Source: Prevotella sp. E13-27 (GTDB taxonomy: Bacteria > Bacteroidota > Bacteroidia > Bacteroidales > Bacteroidaceae). From it: a stretch of 64,000 nt of DNA. The notes beneath the pieces were generated by a model. The model was not told where the DNA came from, ran no database searches, and was given only the letters and a program-made list of their open reading frames with translations. A program made the translations under genes and the position numbers. Where the stretch lies: the NCBI RefSeq assembly GCF_023217965.1, contig NZ_JALPSC010000001.1, positions 1,798,001 through 1,862,000 of the forward strand, written 5' to 3'. Positions 56,008 to 64,000 of this stretch are shown one piece after another. Each line of letters starts with the position of its first letter. Position 1 is the first letter of the stretch.

Positions 56008-58896
56008 ATGGACTGGAACAGCGTACCTACGAGTGAGATCCTTGAAAGAATAGCGGACTATTCTGATGACAAGAAAGAGAATATCCTCTGTGATTATATC
56101 ACCAACAAATATCAACTGCTGCAGGATGAGCCGCTGACAGCCCTACCGTTGGTGGAAGCCTATGCCAGCATCAAGGAAGCCTGCTTAGATGATGGCGGCT
56201 ATGATGAACAGAGCACAGAGTACATGTATAACGATCTGGTGTTTCTCTCGCTCTGGTTAGCTGACATCTATTTCTACTATATGGACGATCTGGATAAGGT
56301 AGCAGAACTTCTCCAAAAGGTTCATAGTTTGCTGGGCCATTACGACGGCACGTACGTCAAGGGATTCCGTGATGACAATATAAAAAAACTACACGAGATG
56401 GAAGAAAAACTGAAGAAGGCCAACGAGGTGATTGACATCGACCGTACTATTCCCATACCGCAGAAGTTGGAGGATTATCTGGCGCTGCTGGAGAAGAAAC
56501 GCGTGTATAAAGAGAAATGCATGAATCATGTGGGACATGTCAACCACTATGGCTATCTCTTCACAGGTAACAGCGGCACTGGTAAACGTACGGCTGCCCA
56601 GCGACTCTTTGCTGCGCTGAAAGCCATAGCCCCGAATACCAGGAAGATGGTGGAGATTCCTGCCATACAGATGTTTGACCCGAGCACAGGTTTTTCCCTT
56701 ATCAATGATAAGATTGGTGAGAATACCAACAGCCTTATATATATAAGCGGTGCGGAGGACTTGAGCATGAAAGGATTGTTGGCACAGACTGGCATTGAGA
56801 TACTGGCCAACAAACTGAAGACTGAGCCATCGGTGACTTGTGTGCTGGCAGGTCCGAAAGATGAGCTCATCCAACTCGTGAACTCCTGTCAGCCGGCAAA
56901 GGATATCTTCATCCACCGTTTCCACTTCGATGACTTTGCGCCTGACCGCCTGACAGATATGGCACGTGCCTATGCCGATGACAACGGCTATCAGTTCACA
57001 CCAGATGCTGTCGAGGGACTGCGTGCCTATTTCGGCCATGAGTATAAGCTGCGTGGTAATGACTTCGGCAATATCCATCTGGCTCATAACACCATTGATG
57101 ACAAGATACTGCCATCACTTATAAGCCGCATGGTGAAGGCCGACGGTGAGATGAACGGTGACGCAGAGGAAAGCACACTTATCACCATTGATGATATACC
57201 AAAGATTCGTCATCGTGACCCTCAGAAAGCTATTGAGCGCCTGGAGTCGCTTGTTGGACTGGACAATATCAAGAAGAGCATCATGGCACATGCCAGTCTG
57301 GTGAACCTCAACCGCCTCCGCATGGAGCTGGGACTCTTCAACCACATGCCGCCTATGCACATGGTATTCACAGGAAACCCTGGTACGGGTAAGACAACTG
57401 TTGCAGAGCTGATAGGTGAGATTTATCACGGCATGGGAGTGCTGTCGTCAGGACATCTTGTCGAGGTGGACCGCTCTAAGCTTGTAGGACAGTTTCTCGG
57501 AGATACTGAGAAGAACACACTCAATGCAATAAAGAGTGCTGCCGGTGGCGTGCTTTTCATTGATGAGGCCTATAACCTCTTCACCAACGACCCTGACCGC
57601 CGCGATTTCGGCCATCGCGTCATAGAGACGCTGCTCACCTATCTGAGCATGGAGCAGACCAACATGATTGTCATATTAGCTGGCTATACCGTGGAGATGG
57701 AACATCTGCTGCAGTCGAACCCAGGATTGAAGTCACGCTTCTCCTATGTGTTCCACTTCAATGATTACACGCCCGAGCAACTTCTGAAGATTGGCGGCTT
57801 CGTCATGAAGAAGGAACAGTATGAGATAACGCCTGAGGCAGAGAAGAAACTGGCACAGTATGTCATCAATGCCTATAGCCACAAGGACGAACACTTCGGC
57901 AACGGCCGTTTCATAACACGACTGCTTACCACAAAGATTATTCCTGCTGTCAGCGACCGTCTTTATTCGAGATCTGCTGATAGCATCACGCGTAAGGACC
58001 TCGTGACGATAACCGAGGCTGACGTGCCCGAGATAGAAGAGAATAAGAAACTGTTGTCGTGGGACGGCGCCATCATCGATGATGCTATGGATCAACTCAA
58101 TGAACTGGCTGGTCTTGACAATGTGAAGAAGGCACTCAACGAGTATGTCGTCATGCTGAAGGCAAACTACAATAGCAAGACTCCGATGACAGGTAACCAT
58201 ATGATGTGGAACTTCCTTGGAAACACAGGCACCGGCAAGAGCACCGTGGCAGAGATTCTCTGTCGTATCATGCAGGGCGCAGGACTGCTTCCTACGAACC
58301 ACTTCTGTACGCTGAACATTGAGGAGTTTGCTACAGCCAACAATCAGATGGCGATAATAGAGAAGTCTATGCTGAAGGCTACAGACGGAATGCTGTTCCT
58401 CGACCTTGACTCTCCTAACTACAAGAACTATAATATGGACTTCCTGCAGTTCTGGATAGAGAACAAGCGCAAGGAGCTGAACATGAACATTGCTGTGGTG
58501 ATAGCCCGCACCAATGATGACGGCGACGCTGTTGCACGTAACCTCGTGCAGCATGGTGTTGTGCCGTCGAACCACATACTCGTGTTCGATGACTTCAAGC
58601 CAGTCGAGCTGAAGGAGATATTCTGCTACTTGCTGAAGAAACAGTATGGTCTCGGCATCATGGCTGATGCAGAGACGGTGATAGACAACTGTATAGAGCA
58701 GATCTATCGTAACCGCCAGCACTTTGCTGTCAATGCACGAACCATACAGCTGCTGGCAGGCACCGTGGCACAGATAGCACAGCTGCGCATCTTCCATGAT
58801 CCGGAGAATAACCAGCAGGCAATGGTCATAAAGGAAGATACCGACCGTCTGGAGTGGAGCGAGAGTTCATTGCTATATCGCAGAATAGGGTTCTGA
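56008..58896 (+). CDS. Triple-AAA ATPase of the CbxX/CfqX (SpoVK/EccA) family
   Basis: A 962-residue cytoplasmic protein. A helical N-terminal domain (1-175) is followed by three AAA modules with Walker A at 187-194 (GNSGTGKR), 456-463 (GNPGTGKT) and 738-745 (GNTGTGKS). Only the middle has a full Walker B (VLFIDEAYN, about 515-523); the first reads LIYISGAED and the third MLFLDLDSP, lacking the catalytic Glu. So one working ATPase is flanked by degenerate modules. CbxX/CfqX proteins remodel Rubisco or act with ESX secretion as EccA; neither partner is here. It lies alone behind foldback copy B. Confidence 0.9.
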   Translation: MDWNSVPTSEILERIADYSDDKKENILCDYITNKYQLLQDEPLTALPLVEAYASIKEACLDDGGYDEQSTEYMYNDLVFLSLWLADIYFYYMDDLDKVAELLQKVHSLLGHYDGTYVKGFRDDNIKKLHEMEEKLKKANEVIDIDRTIPIPQKLEDYLALLEKKRVYKEKCMNHVGHVNHYGYLFTGNSGTGKRTAAQRLFAALKAIAPNTRKMVEIPAIQMFDPSTGFSLINDKIGENTNSLIYISGAEDLSMKGLLAQTGIEILANKLKTEPSVTCVLAGPKDELIQLVNSCQPAKDIFIHRFHFDDFAPDRLTDMARAYADDNGYQFTPDAVEGLRAYFGHEYKLRGNDFGNIHLAHNTIDDKILPSLISRMVKADGEMNGDAEESTLITIDDIPKIRHRDPQKAIERLESLVGLDNIKKSIMAHASLVNLNRLRMELGLFNHMPPMHMVFTGNPGTGKTTVAELIGEIYHGMGVLSSGHLVEVDRSKLVGQFLGDTEKNTLNAIKSAAGGVLFIDEAYNLFTNDPDRRDFGHRVIETLLTYLSMEQTNMIVILAGYTVEMEHLLQSNPGLKSRFSYVFHFNDYTPEQLLKIGGFVMKKEQYEITPEAEKKLAQYVINAYSHKDEHFGNGRFITRLLTTKIIPAVSDRLYSRSADSITRKDLVTITEADVPEIEENKKLLSWDGAIIDDAMDQLNELAGLDNVKKALNEYVVMLKANYNSKTPMTGNHMMWNFLGNTGTGKSTVAEILCRIMQGAGLLPTNHFCTLNIEEFATANNQMAIIEKSMLKATDGMLFLDLDSPNYKNYNMDFLQFWIENKRKELNMNIAVVIARTNDDGDAVARNLVQHGVVPSNHILVFDDFKPVELKEIFCYLLKKQYGLGIMADAETVIDNCIEQIYRNRQHFAVNARTIQLLAGTVAQIAQLRIFHDPENNQQAMVIKEDTDRLEWSESSLLYRRIGF

Positions 58897-58908
58897 GGAG
58901 GTGAGAGG

Positions 58909-60984
58909 TTAGTCCTTCTCAATTCTTATACGTGCATCTACTGCCACGACATTGTTCTCGTCGGCAAGTAGTGGGTTAATGTCCATCTCCTTTATCTCTC
59001 GCGCAAAACGGAGTAGGGTAGAGAGACGTACTATTATCTCGGCGTATTTCTGCTCATTGATACCTTTCTGTCCGCGCGTACCTTTTAATATCTTATATCC
59101 GCGCAGTGAGTGAATCATAGAGTAGGCTTCGTTGTAGCTCAGAGGAGCCAGTCCGCTTGACACGTCTTTCAATACCTCTACGAAGATTCCGCCTAGTCCG
59201 CAGAGCACCACATGACCGAAGCGCTCCTCATACTTGGCGCCAATGAAAACCTCAGTACCGCTGATCATCTTCTGAACCATTACGGCTGTGGCATCCTTTA
59301 TCTTCATCATGCGGTCGAACTCAAGGGCAAGATGTTCGGCTGTGCGTATGTTCAGTGCCACACCTCCAACATCGCTCTTATGTACTGGTCCTACCACCTT
59401 TGCCACGACAGGATAGCCCACCTTCTCGGCAAAGGCTATGAGCTCGTCTTTGTTCGTTGAAACCATCTCGGGCACCATTGGTATGCCGGCACATTCGAAC
59501 AGTTGGCGCACAATGGTGGGGCTGACGTAACCGTTGTCTTTTATGCCACCGATGATGTCGCGGATGCGTGGCACATCAACGCCGAACAGCTCTATCTCTG
59601 GTGGAGCAGGAGCCGGCGTCTTCGTTACCTGTGTGAGGGCTGTGGCGAGTGTCACCTCGTCGCTGAAGTTCACGTGACCTTTCTTCAGGAACTCCTCAAC
59701 CTCAGGACCTGCCGTATGAAGACTTGGCAGGATGGGGAAGATGGGTTTCTTGCATTCCAGAATCTTCTTGTGAAGCATGTCATAGGTTTCGTAGAGCGTT
59801 ACAAGTCCTGGCGTGCCGAAGATTACCATTATCGCATCAATATTGTCAAAACGGTTCTCACAATAGTCTATGGCGATGCCTAAATGCTCTGGCGTTCCTG
59901 TGGCAAGAATGTCAATGGGGTTGGCTACTGAAGAGCCTGGGAATAACTGCGCTTTCAGCTCGTTGGCAGCATCTCCTTCCAACTTCGGAACCTCCAGTCC
60001 GCCTTTGGAAAGGGCATCGGTGAGCATCACGCCTGGGCCTCCGGCATGGGTCACAATGGCAAATCTCTTCAGTGAGCCTTGTGTCCTGTCTCCTAAACTG
60101 TTGAAGATACAGCCCACGGTGGTGAGTTCTTCGCGTGAGAAACATCTGACTATTCCCGCTTTGCGGAACAATGCCTCCACTGCAGAGTCGCTGCTTGCTA
60201 TGGCACCTGTATGGCTCGATGCTGCGCGGCTGCCGCTCTCCGACGAACCGGCTTTGATGGCTGCTATGCGACAGCTTTTGCGAATGAGTGAGCTGGCGTG
60301 GAAGAGTAGCTTGTCAGGATTGGAGATGTTCTCTATGTAAAGTAACTTCACATGCGAGTCGCGCTCAGCATCAAAGTTCTCGTCCATGTACTGTAGCACA
60401 TCCTCAATACCTATCTGCTTGCCATTGCCAATGCTCCACACACTGTTGAACTGTAGGCCTTTTATGACGGCACTCTCAAGAATGAACACTGCTGTTGCGC
60501 CAGAGCCGCTGACAAAGTCAACGCCCTTAGGACTGAGGTCGGGGATAGGCTTGGTGAACACCGAGTGATGGTGACGTGTCAGCAGACCTATACAGTTAGG
60601 GCCGATGAGTGAGGCACCATAGCGCTCGCAGGTGTCGAGGATGCGTTGCTCCAGCTTTGCGCCTTCCTTCGTCTCCTCACCGAATCCGGCAGAGATGATG
60701 ATGAAAGCACGCGTCCCTTTCGAGGCAGCAAGCGCTTCCACTGTGTCGGGGCACATCTTCGCAGGGATGACAAGGATGGCCATCTCTGTGGGCGGAAGTT
60801 CGGTGATGTCGTGGAATACCTTGATACCCTGCACTTCGTCTTCTTTGGGGTTTACGATGCGCAGGGTGCCATCGAAACCACCATTGATAAGGTTGCGCAC
60901 AATGGCGCCACCAGGTTTGTGAGTGTTGTTAGAGCCGCCAATGACGACAATGCTCTTCGGTTGTAGTAGTTCTCGGTTAATCAT
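58909..60984 (-). CDS. Acetyl/acyl-CoA synthetase, ADP-forming (alpha-beta fusion)
   Basis: A 691-residue cytoplasmic enzyme that makes ATP from acyl-CoA, ADP and phosphate, or the reverse. Order: CoA-binding Rossmann domain (IVVIGGSNNTHKPGGAIVRN), ligase domains with GPNCIGLL and an active-site His in SSHTGAIASSD (about 255-260), and the ATP-grasp beta part (AEKVGYPVVAKVVGP, KSDVGGVALNI, FGHVVLCGLGGIFVEVLKD) at 470-690. Fusion of the two halves is normal. The ATG lies four bases behind a -7 box, so the message may be leaderless. Its stop codon is in a GAGAGGTTAG repeat shared with the convergent AAA gene. Confidence 0.92.
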   Translation of the reverse strand: MINRELLQPKSIVVIGGSNNTHKPGGAIVRNLINGGFDGTLRIVNPKEDEVQGIKVFHDITELPPTEMAILVIPAKMCPDTVEALAASKGTRAFIIISAGFGEETKEGAKLEQRILDTCERYGASLIGPNCIGLLTRHHHSVFTKPIPDLSPKGVDFVSGSGATAVFILESAVIKGLQFNSVWSIGNGKQIGIEDVLQYMDENFDAERDSHVKLLYIENISNPDKLLFHASSLIRKSCRIAAIKAGSSESGSRAASSHTGAIASSDSAVEALFRKAGIVRCFSREELTTVGCIFNSLGDRTQGSLKRFAIVTHAGGPGVMLTDALSKGGLEVPKLEGDAANELKAQLFPGSSVANPIDILATGTPEHLGIAIDYCENRFDNIDAIMVIFGTPGLVTLYETYDMLHKKILECKKPIFPILPSLHTAGPEVEEFLKKGHVNFSDEVTLATALTQVTKTPAPAPPEIELFGVDVPRIRDIIGGIKDNGYVSPTIVRQLFECAGIPMVPEMVSTNKDELIAFAEKVGYPVVAKVVGPVHKSDVGGVALNIRTAEHLALEFDRMMKIKDATAVMVQKMISGTEVFIGAKYEERFGHVVLCGLGGIFVEVLKDVSSGLAPLSYNEAYSMIHSLRGYKILKGTRGQKGINEQKYAEIIVRLSTLLRFAREIKEMDINPLLADENNVVAVDARIRIEKD

Positions 60985-60988
60985 GTCG

Positions 60989-60996
60989 CAAAGTTA
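60989..60996 (-). promoter_or_regulatory. -7 box immediately upstream of the acyl-CoA synthetase ATG
   Basis: The minus strand reads TAACTTTG followed by CGAC and the ATG at 60984. With standard spacing, transcription would start one base before the ATG. Confidence 0.6.
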
Positions 60997-61069
60997 TGAA
61001 AAATATTAATATTTTATCACATTCTTGTTGATTTTCTGCTTTTTTATGTTCGTTTTTTAAAAAAAGCTG

Positions 61070-61077
61070 TAACTTTG
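61070..61077 (+). promoter_or_regulatory. Candidate -7 box of the LruC gene
   Basis: TAACTTTG with a leader of about 26 bases. Confidence 0.55.
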
Positions 61078-61106
61078 CACCCGATTATAATATATTAATT
61101 GCTTAT

Positions 61107-63011
61107 ATGAAAAAGGTTCTTTTTTATTTCCTTTTGACTGTTACAGCTTTTACTGCTTGTACGAAAGACAAGGATTTGTATGATCCTGCAGCAGTGGAAA
61201 AGAGAAACGCAGAAAAAGAGTTGGCAAATGCAGAGGCAAAGCTCGGCGTGAAGATTGATCCTGAACAGGATTGGCTTATGACAGCTACCCGTAGCGTGCT
61301 TGTGACTGATTTACCATCTGACATCAAGGCATCGCAACTGCTTATCATGGATGCGAACCCGTTTGTTGACAACAACGCTCAGGTATATGCCGCTTTTGAG
61401 GTAAATGGTGAGTCTTTCACCATTTCGTTCGAGGCTCCAAAAGGGGCAACGGTCTATGCCGTATGTGTGAGCAAGGATGGTAACGTGCGCATGACAACAC
61501 TTGAAGCAGGCAAAGAGACACTTAGCTTCAAGAAGAAAGACAATTATAAATATGTGGATGTATCATCTGCATCAAGACTCTTTGCTCCCAAGAAGGCAGC
61601 TTTGAAGGGTTTTAATGAGCTTATCTGGCAGAATACCGTTCACTCAGAAATGTTCGCAAACGACGGTTGGGCAGATCAGTGGGCTTACGTGTCACGTGGT
61701 AATACTAACGTGCACTTCGATGATATGAACGAACTGCTGGATAACGTTTTCGGATTCCTTCCCGAAGGAGGACTGAACTTCCGCGACACTCTTAACAAGG
61801 CTGAGATGGTGCGCAATAACTACTATGCTGTAGTAGGCGAAGGTGGCGGTGAGGTCACTGTTACAGCTATCTACCGTAACACCAGCAACCAAGACACTCG
61901 TTTCGGATACTATTATTTCGTACCAGGTGAAGAACGTAATATCAAGACTGTACGTAAGTTCATTTTTGAAGAAGCTCTTCCAATGAACTATCACAACGTG
62001 AAACGTAATGATATACCTTCAGAGCAGGATGTGCCAGCATATAAGCTCGTTTACTATGATGCAAACGGTAATGCGTCATATACATTCCCTGAAGGAACAG
62101 AGATAGGATTCTTCAATACCGTATCTCCAAGATATATATCTGGTATAGATAAGCCATTCAACTGGTATAACGAAGGCACTTCAAATCTTGCACTGTCTGA
62201 GTATTTCAAGGATAGGAATGTATTGCCAGACTGGGCAAAGAGCTATAACGTAGGTTGGGAGACTTTCTCTCATACTGTGATGTTCCAGCGTGGTGGCGTA
62301 AGCTTCGTCTGCTTCGAAGACTGGGTACAGGACTTCGATATGAACGATATAGTCCTTATGATAGATGGTAACATCGAGAATGCTCCTTTGGCACCAACAA
62401 AATCTTGCAAGGAGAACATTAAGTTCTATCGTTATTCATATGGATTTGAGGATACGTTCATGGGCGACTACGACATGAATGATGCTGTCCTTCGCGTATG
62501 GCGCCAGAACCTGCAGACTAAGGATCTTACAGTTGAACTCGCAGCAACGGGTGCTGCTGACAAGATTTATATCTATTATCAGCGTGACAATGGCGAGCGC
62601 GTAGAGCTGTTCGATGGAAAAGAGGCTCATGAGGCGTTCCAGCTCTGTGGTAACCCTGCAGCTGAGTTCTATAATACGGAGACTATCAATGGACCGATAC
62701 TGCCCGTATGCAAGCTTACACTTTCAAACAAGGAGTGGGAAGACTTCAACTATAACAAGGCCGACTTCTTCATCATCAACAAAACTAAGGATTTTGAAGT
62801 GCATAATCCTGCAGCCTTGGGAGAGAAGGGTGGTGCTCCTTATGCTATCTGTGCTCCACAGAAGTCATGGAAATGGCCGAAAGAGCATATCTGCATTACC
62901 AATGCCTACAATCCAATGTTTGCTCCGTTTGCTGCAGACAGAAACGTAAACGTAGATTGGTATAAGTTCCCTGTAGAGGAAAGTGTCATGGAATATGACA
63001 CAGCAAAATAA
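61107..63011 (+). CDS. LruC-domain (DUF4842) surface lipoprotein
   Basis: A 634-residue lipoprotein with lipobox TAFTAC (Cys18) and a Lys/Asp/Glu-rich spacer, a pattern that favours surface export in Bacteroidetes. The central region has the LruC pair of motifs, DWVQDFDMNDIVLMIDGN (about 410) and GDYDMNDAVLRVWR (about 455), with DxDxND calcium-binding character. Ends in a basic/aromatic domain. The family is named after a Leptospira immunogen; the function is unknown. It is a single gene between its own promoter and a strong terminator. Confidence 0.88.
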   Translation: MKKVLFYFLLTVTAFTACTKDKDLYDPAAVEKRNAEKELANAEAKLGVKIDPEQDWLMTATRSVLVTDLPSDIKASQLLIMDANPFVDNNAQVYAAFEVNGESFTISFEAPKGATVYAVCVSKDGNVRMTTLEAGKETLSFKKKDNYKYVDVSSASRLFAPKKAALKGFNELIWQNTVHSEMFANDGWADQWAYVSRGNTNVHFDDMNELLDNVFGFLPEGGLNFRDTLNKAEMVRNNYYAVVGEGGGEVTVTAIYRNTSNQDTRFGYYYFVPGEERNIKTVRKFIFEEALPMNYHNVKRNDIPSEQDVPAYKLVYYDANGNASYTFPEGTEIGFFNTVSPRYISGIDKPFNWYNEGTSNLALSEYFKDRNVLPDWAKSYNVGWETFSHTVMFQRGGVSFVCFEDWVQDFDMNDIVLMIDGNIENAPLAPTKSCKENIKFYRYSYGFEDTFMGDYDMNDAVLRVWRQNLQTKDLTVELAATGAADKIYIYYQRDNGERVELFDGKEAHEAFQLCGNPAAEFYNTETINGPILPVCKLTLSNKEWEDFNYNKADFFIINKTKDFEVHNPAALGEKGGAPYAICAPQKSWKWPKEHICITNAYNPMFAPFAADRNVNVDWYKFPVEESVMEYDTAK

Positions 63012-63034
63012 GAAAGAATCTTAAATATAATAAT

Positions 63035-63079
63035 CGAAGCGTCACATTATGTCAGTTTAATGTGACGCTTCGTTTTTTT
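63035..63079 (+). terminator. Intrinsic terminator after the LruC gene
   Basis: A perfect 15-bp stem (63035-63049 with 63058-63072; CGAAGCGTCACATTA arm), eight-base loop, then TTTTTTT. Confidence 0.95.
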
Positions 63080-63112
63080 ATGCCTTTGCTCTGCCATAAG
63101 TTATATTATTTG

Positions 63113-63147
63113 TGACAAAATGTCATACATACTGACATGTTCGTGTC
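63113..63147. promoter_or_regulatory. Clustered TGACA/TGTCA half-sites upstream of dnaK
   Basis: TGACA-AAA-TGTCA (63113-63125) shares its right half with TGTCA-N7-TGACA (63121-63137), and a further GACA-N6-TGTC follows (63134-63147). They lie 90-125 bases upstream of the dnaK start and about 30 before a candidate TACGCTTTG box. It looks like an operator for a dimeric regulator. Confidence 0.45.
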
Positions 63148-63237
63148 GCATTTTTCATTTTTGGCATACGCTTTGCTGTGATGTTTGTGGCTAAGTGCCG
63201 CATAAACGGAATAATAACAATTAAAAATAATACAATT

Positions 63238-64000
63238 ATGGGAAAGATTATTGGAATTGACTTAGGTACAACAAACTCGTGTGTATCTGTATTCGAAGGT
63301 AATGAGCCTGTCGTTATCGCTAACAGCGAGGGCAAGCGCACAACACCTTCAGTAGTAGGCTTCGTAGATGGCGGTGAGCGCAAGATTGGTGATCCAGCAA
63401 AGCGTCAGGCTATCACAAACCCTCAGAAGACTGTTTACTCTATCAAGCGTTTCATGGGTGAGACATGGCAGCAGACTGAGAAAGAAATCTCACGCGTACC
63501 ATTTAAAGTGGTTAACGAAGGTGGCTACCCACGTGTGGAGATTGATGGACGTAAATATACTCCACAGGAAATCTCAGCTATGGTGCTCCAGAAGATGAAG
63601 AAGACCGCTGAGGACTATCTCGGACAGGAGGTTACAGAGGCTGTCATCACCGTGCCTGCATACTTCTCTGACTCACAGCGTCAGGCAACAAAGGAGGCTG
63701 GTCAGATTGCAGGTCTTAACGTACGTCGTATCGTTAACGAGCCTACGGCTGCTGCTCTGGCTTATGGTATCGACAAGACCAACAAGGATATGAAGATTGC
63801 TGTGTTCGACCTCGGTGGCGGTACATTTGATATCTCTATCCTCGACTTCGGTGGTGGTGTGTTTGAAGTGCTTTCTACCAATGGTGATACCCACCTCGGT
63901 GGTGATGACTTCGACCAGGTAATCATTGATTGGCTCGTTGACGAGTTCAAGCACGATGAAGGTGCTGACTTGAAGAGCGATCCAATGGCAATGCAGCGTC
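63238..64000 (+). CDS. dnaK: Chaperone DnaK (N-terminal part, runs off the window)
   Basis: Translation from the ATG at 63238 gives 254 residues of the Hsp70 ATPase domain: phosphate-1 loop [20 protein letters not shown]-like [34 protein letters not shown] and [14 protein letters not shown]. The frame runs to the window edge. DnaK folds and disaggregates proteins with DnaJ and GrpE. It has its own 226-base upstream region with clustered half-sites; the LruC gene upstream is cut off by a terminator. Confidence 0.98.
   Translation, partial: MGKIIGIDLGTTNSCVSVFEGNEPVVIANSEGKRTTPSVVGFVDGGERKIGDPAKRQAITNPQKTVYSIKRFMGETWQQTEKEISRVPFKVVNEGGYPRVEIDGRKYTPQEISAMVLQKMKKTAEDYLGQEVTEAVITVPAYFSDSQRQATKEAGQIAGLNVRRIVNEPTAAALAYGIDKTNKDMKIAVFDLGGGTFDISILDFGGGVFEVLSTNGDTHLGGDDFDQVIIDWLVDEFKHDEGADLKSDPMAMQR

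Noticed and set aside
57733..58797. 354-codon open frame antisense to the AAA gene
   Set aside because: The composition (His/Val/Leu-rich) is that of a reverse-strand shadow; the plus-strand product has clear motifs.

Overview
The window reads as chromosomal DNA of a Bacteroidales bacterium, most likely Prevotella or a close relative. The evidence is the repeated Bacteroidetes promoter signature (TTTG, about 19 bases, TAnnTTTG), long NusB, Bacteroidetes-type LptD, DUF5606, DUF4954, DUF1573 and LruC proteins, T9SS-like C-terminal tails on secreted enzymes, a thioester-less alpha-2-macroglobulin and a meso-diaminopimelate dehydrogenase. No rRNA or tRNA gene and no CRISPR array was seen.

Layout. 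1-3.75 kb (minus): end-truncated LacI regulator, DUF5606, coaE, YbbR-like, yajC, nusB. 3.97-6.13 kb (plus): rplY, pth, S4 protein and queF, the last behind a preQ1-I riboswitch. 6.2-16.7 kb: lipoprotein, a carboxyltransferase without its own biotin site, HD protein, LptD, HflX, DUF4954, Ddh and a secreted protein. 17.6-22.4 kb: secreted GH28 and a large secreted lyase-like protein. 22.4-28.9 kb is an accessory island: a 22-bp-period palindromic array, a candidate small RNA, a three-gene unit (DUF4417 plus two unknowns) and, convergent to it, a three-gene restriction-like operon (EcoRI-family adenine methyltransferase, DUF262-HNH nuclease, PD-(D/E)xK/DUF4268 protein). That operon starts with a roughly 280-nt structured leader that contains a 20-codon leader peptide.

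29-37 kb (minus): tatD, an unknown protein, an AraC regulator and two tandem sensor kinases with periplasmic solute-binding domains; the upstream kinase has Tyr in place of the phosphoacceptor His. 37-45.8 kb (minus): ispH, meaB, DUF1573, alpha-2-macroglobulin. 46-50.7 kb (plus): T9SS-tailed esterase, rhaB, rhaA. 50.7-51.25 kb is non-coding but dense with structure: terminator, nested palindrome, promoter, 25-bp inverted repeat and a second 22-bp-period array. 51.2-64 kb: Tat-exported aldo/keto reductase, GT2, DUF2147, rhaT, triple-AAA protein, ADP-forming acyl-CoA synthetase, LruC lipoprotein and the start of dnaK. Two copies of a roughly 240-bp foldback repeat flank rhaT.

Working together: GH28, the lyase-like protein, the esterase and RhaA/RhaB/RhaT fit use of rhamnose-containing pectin. 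The most promising undescribed system is the restriction-like operon with its RNA leader; the two 22-bp-period arrays, the duplicated foldback element and the kinase/pseudokinase pair are the next most unusual signals.
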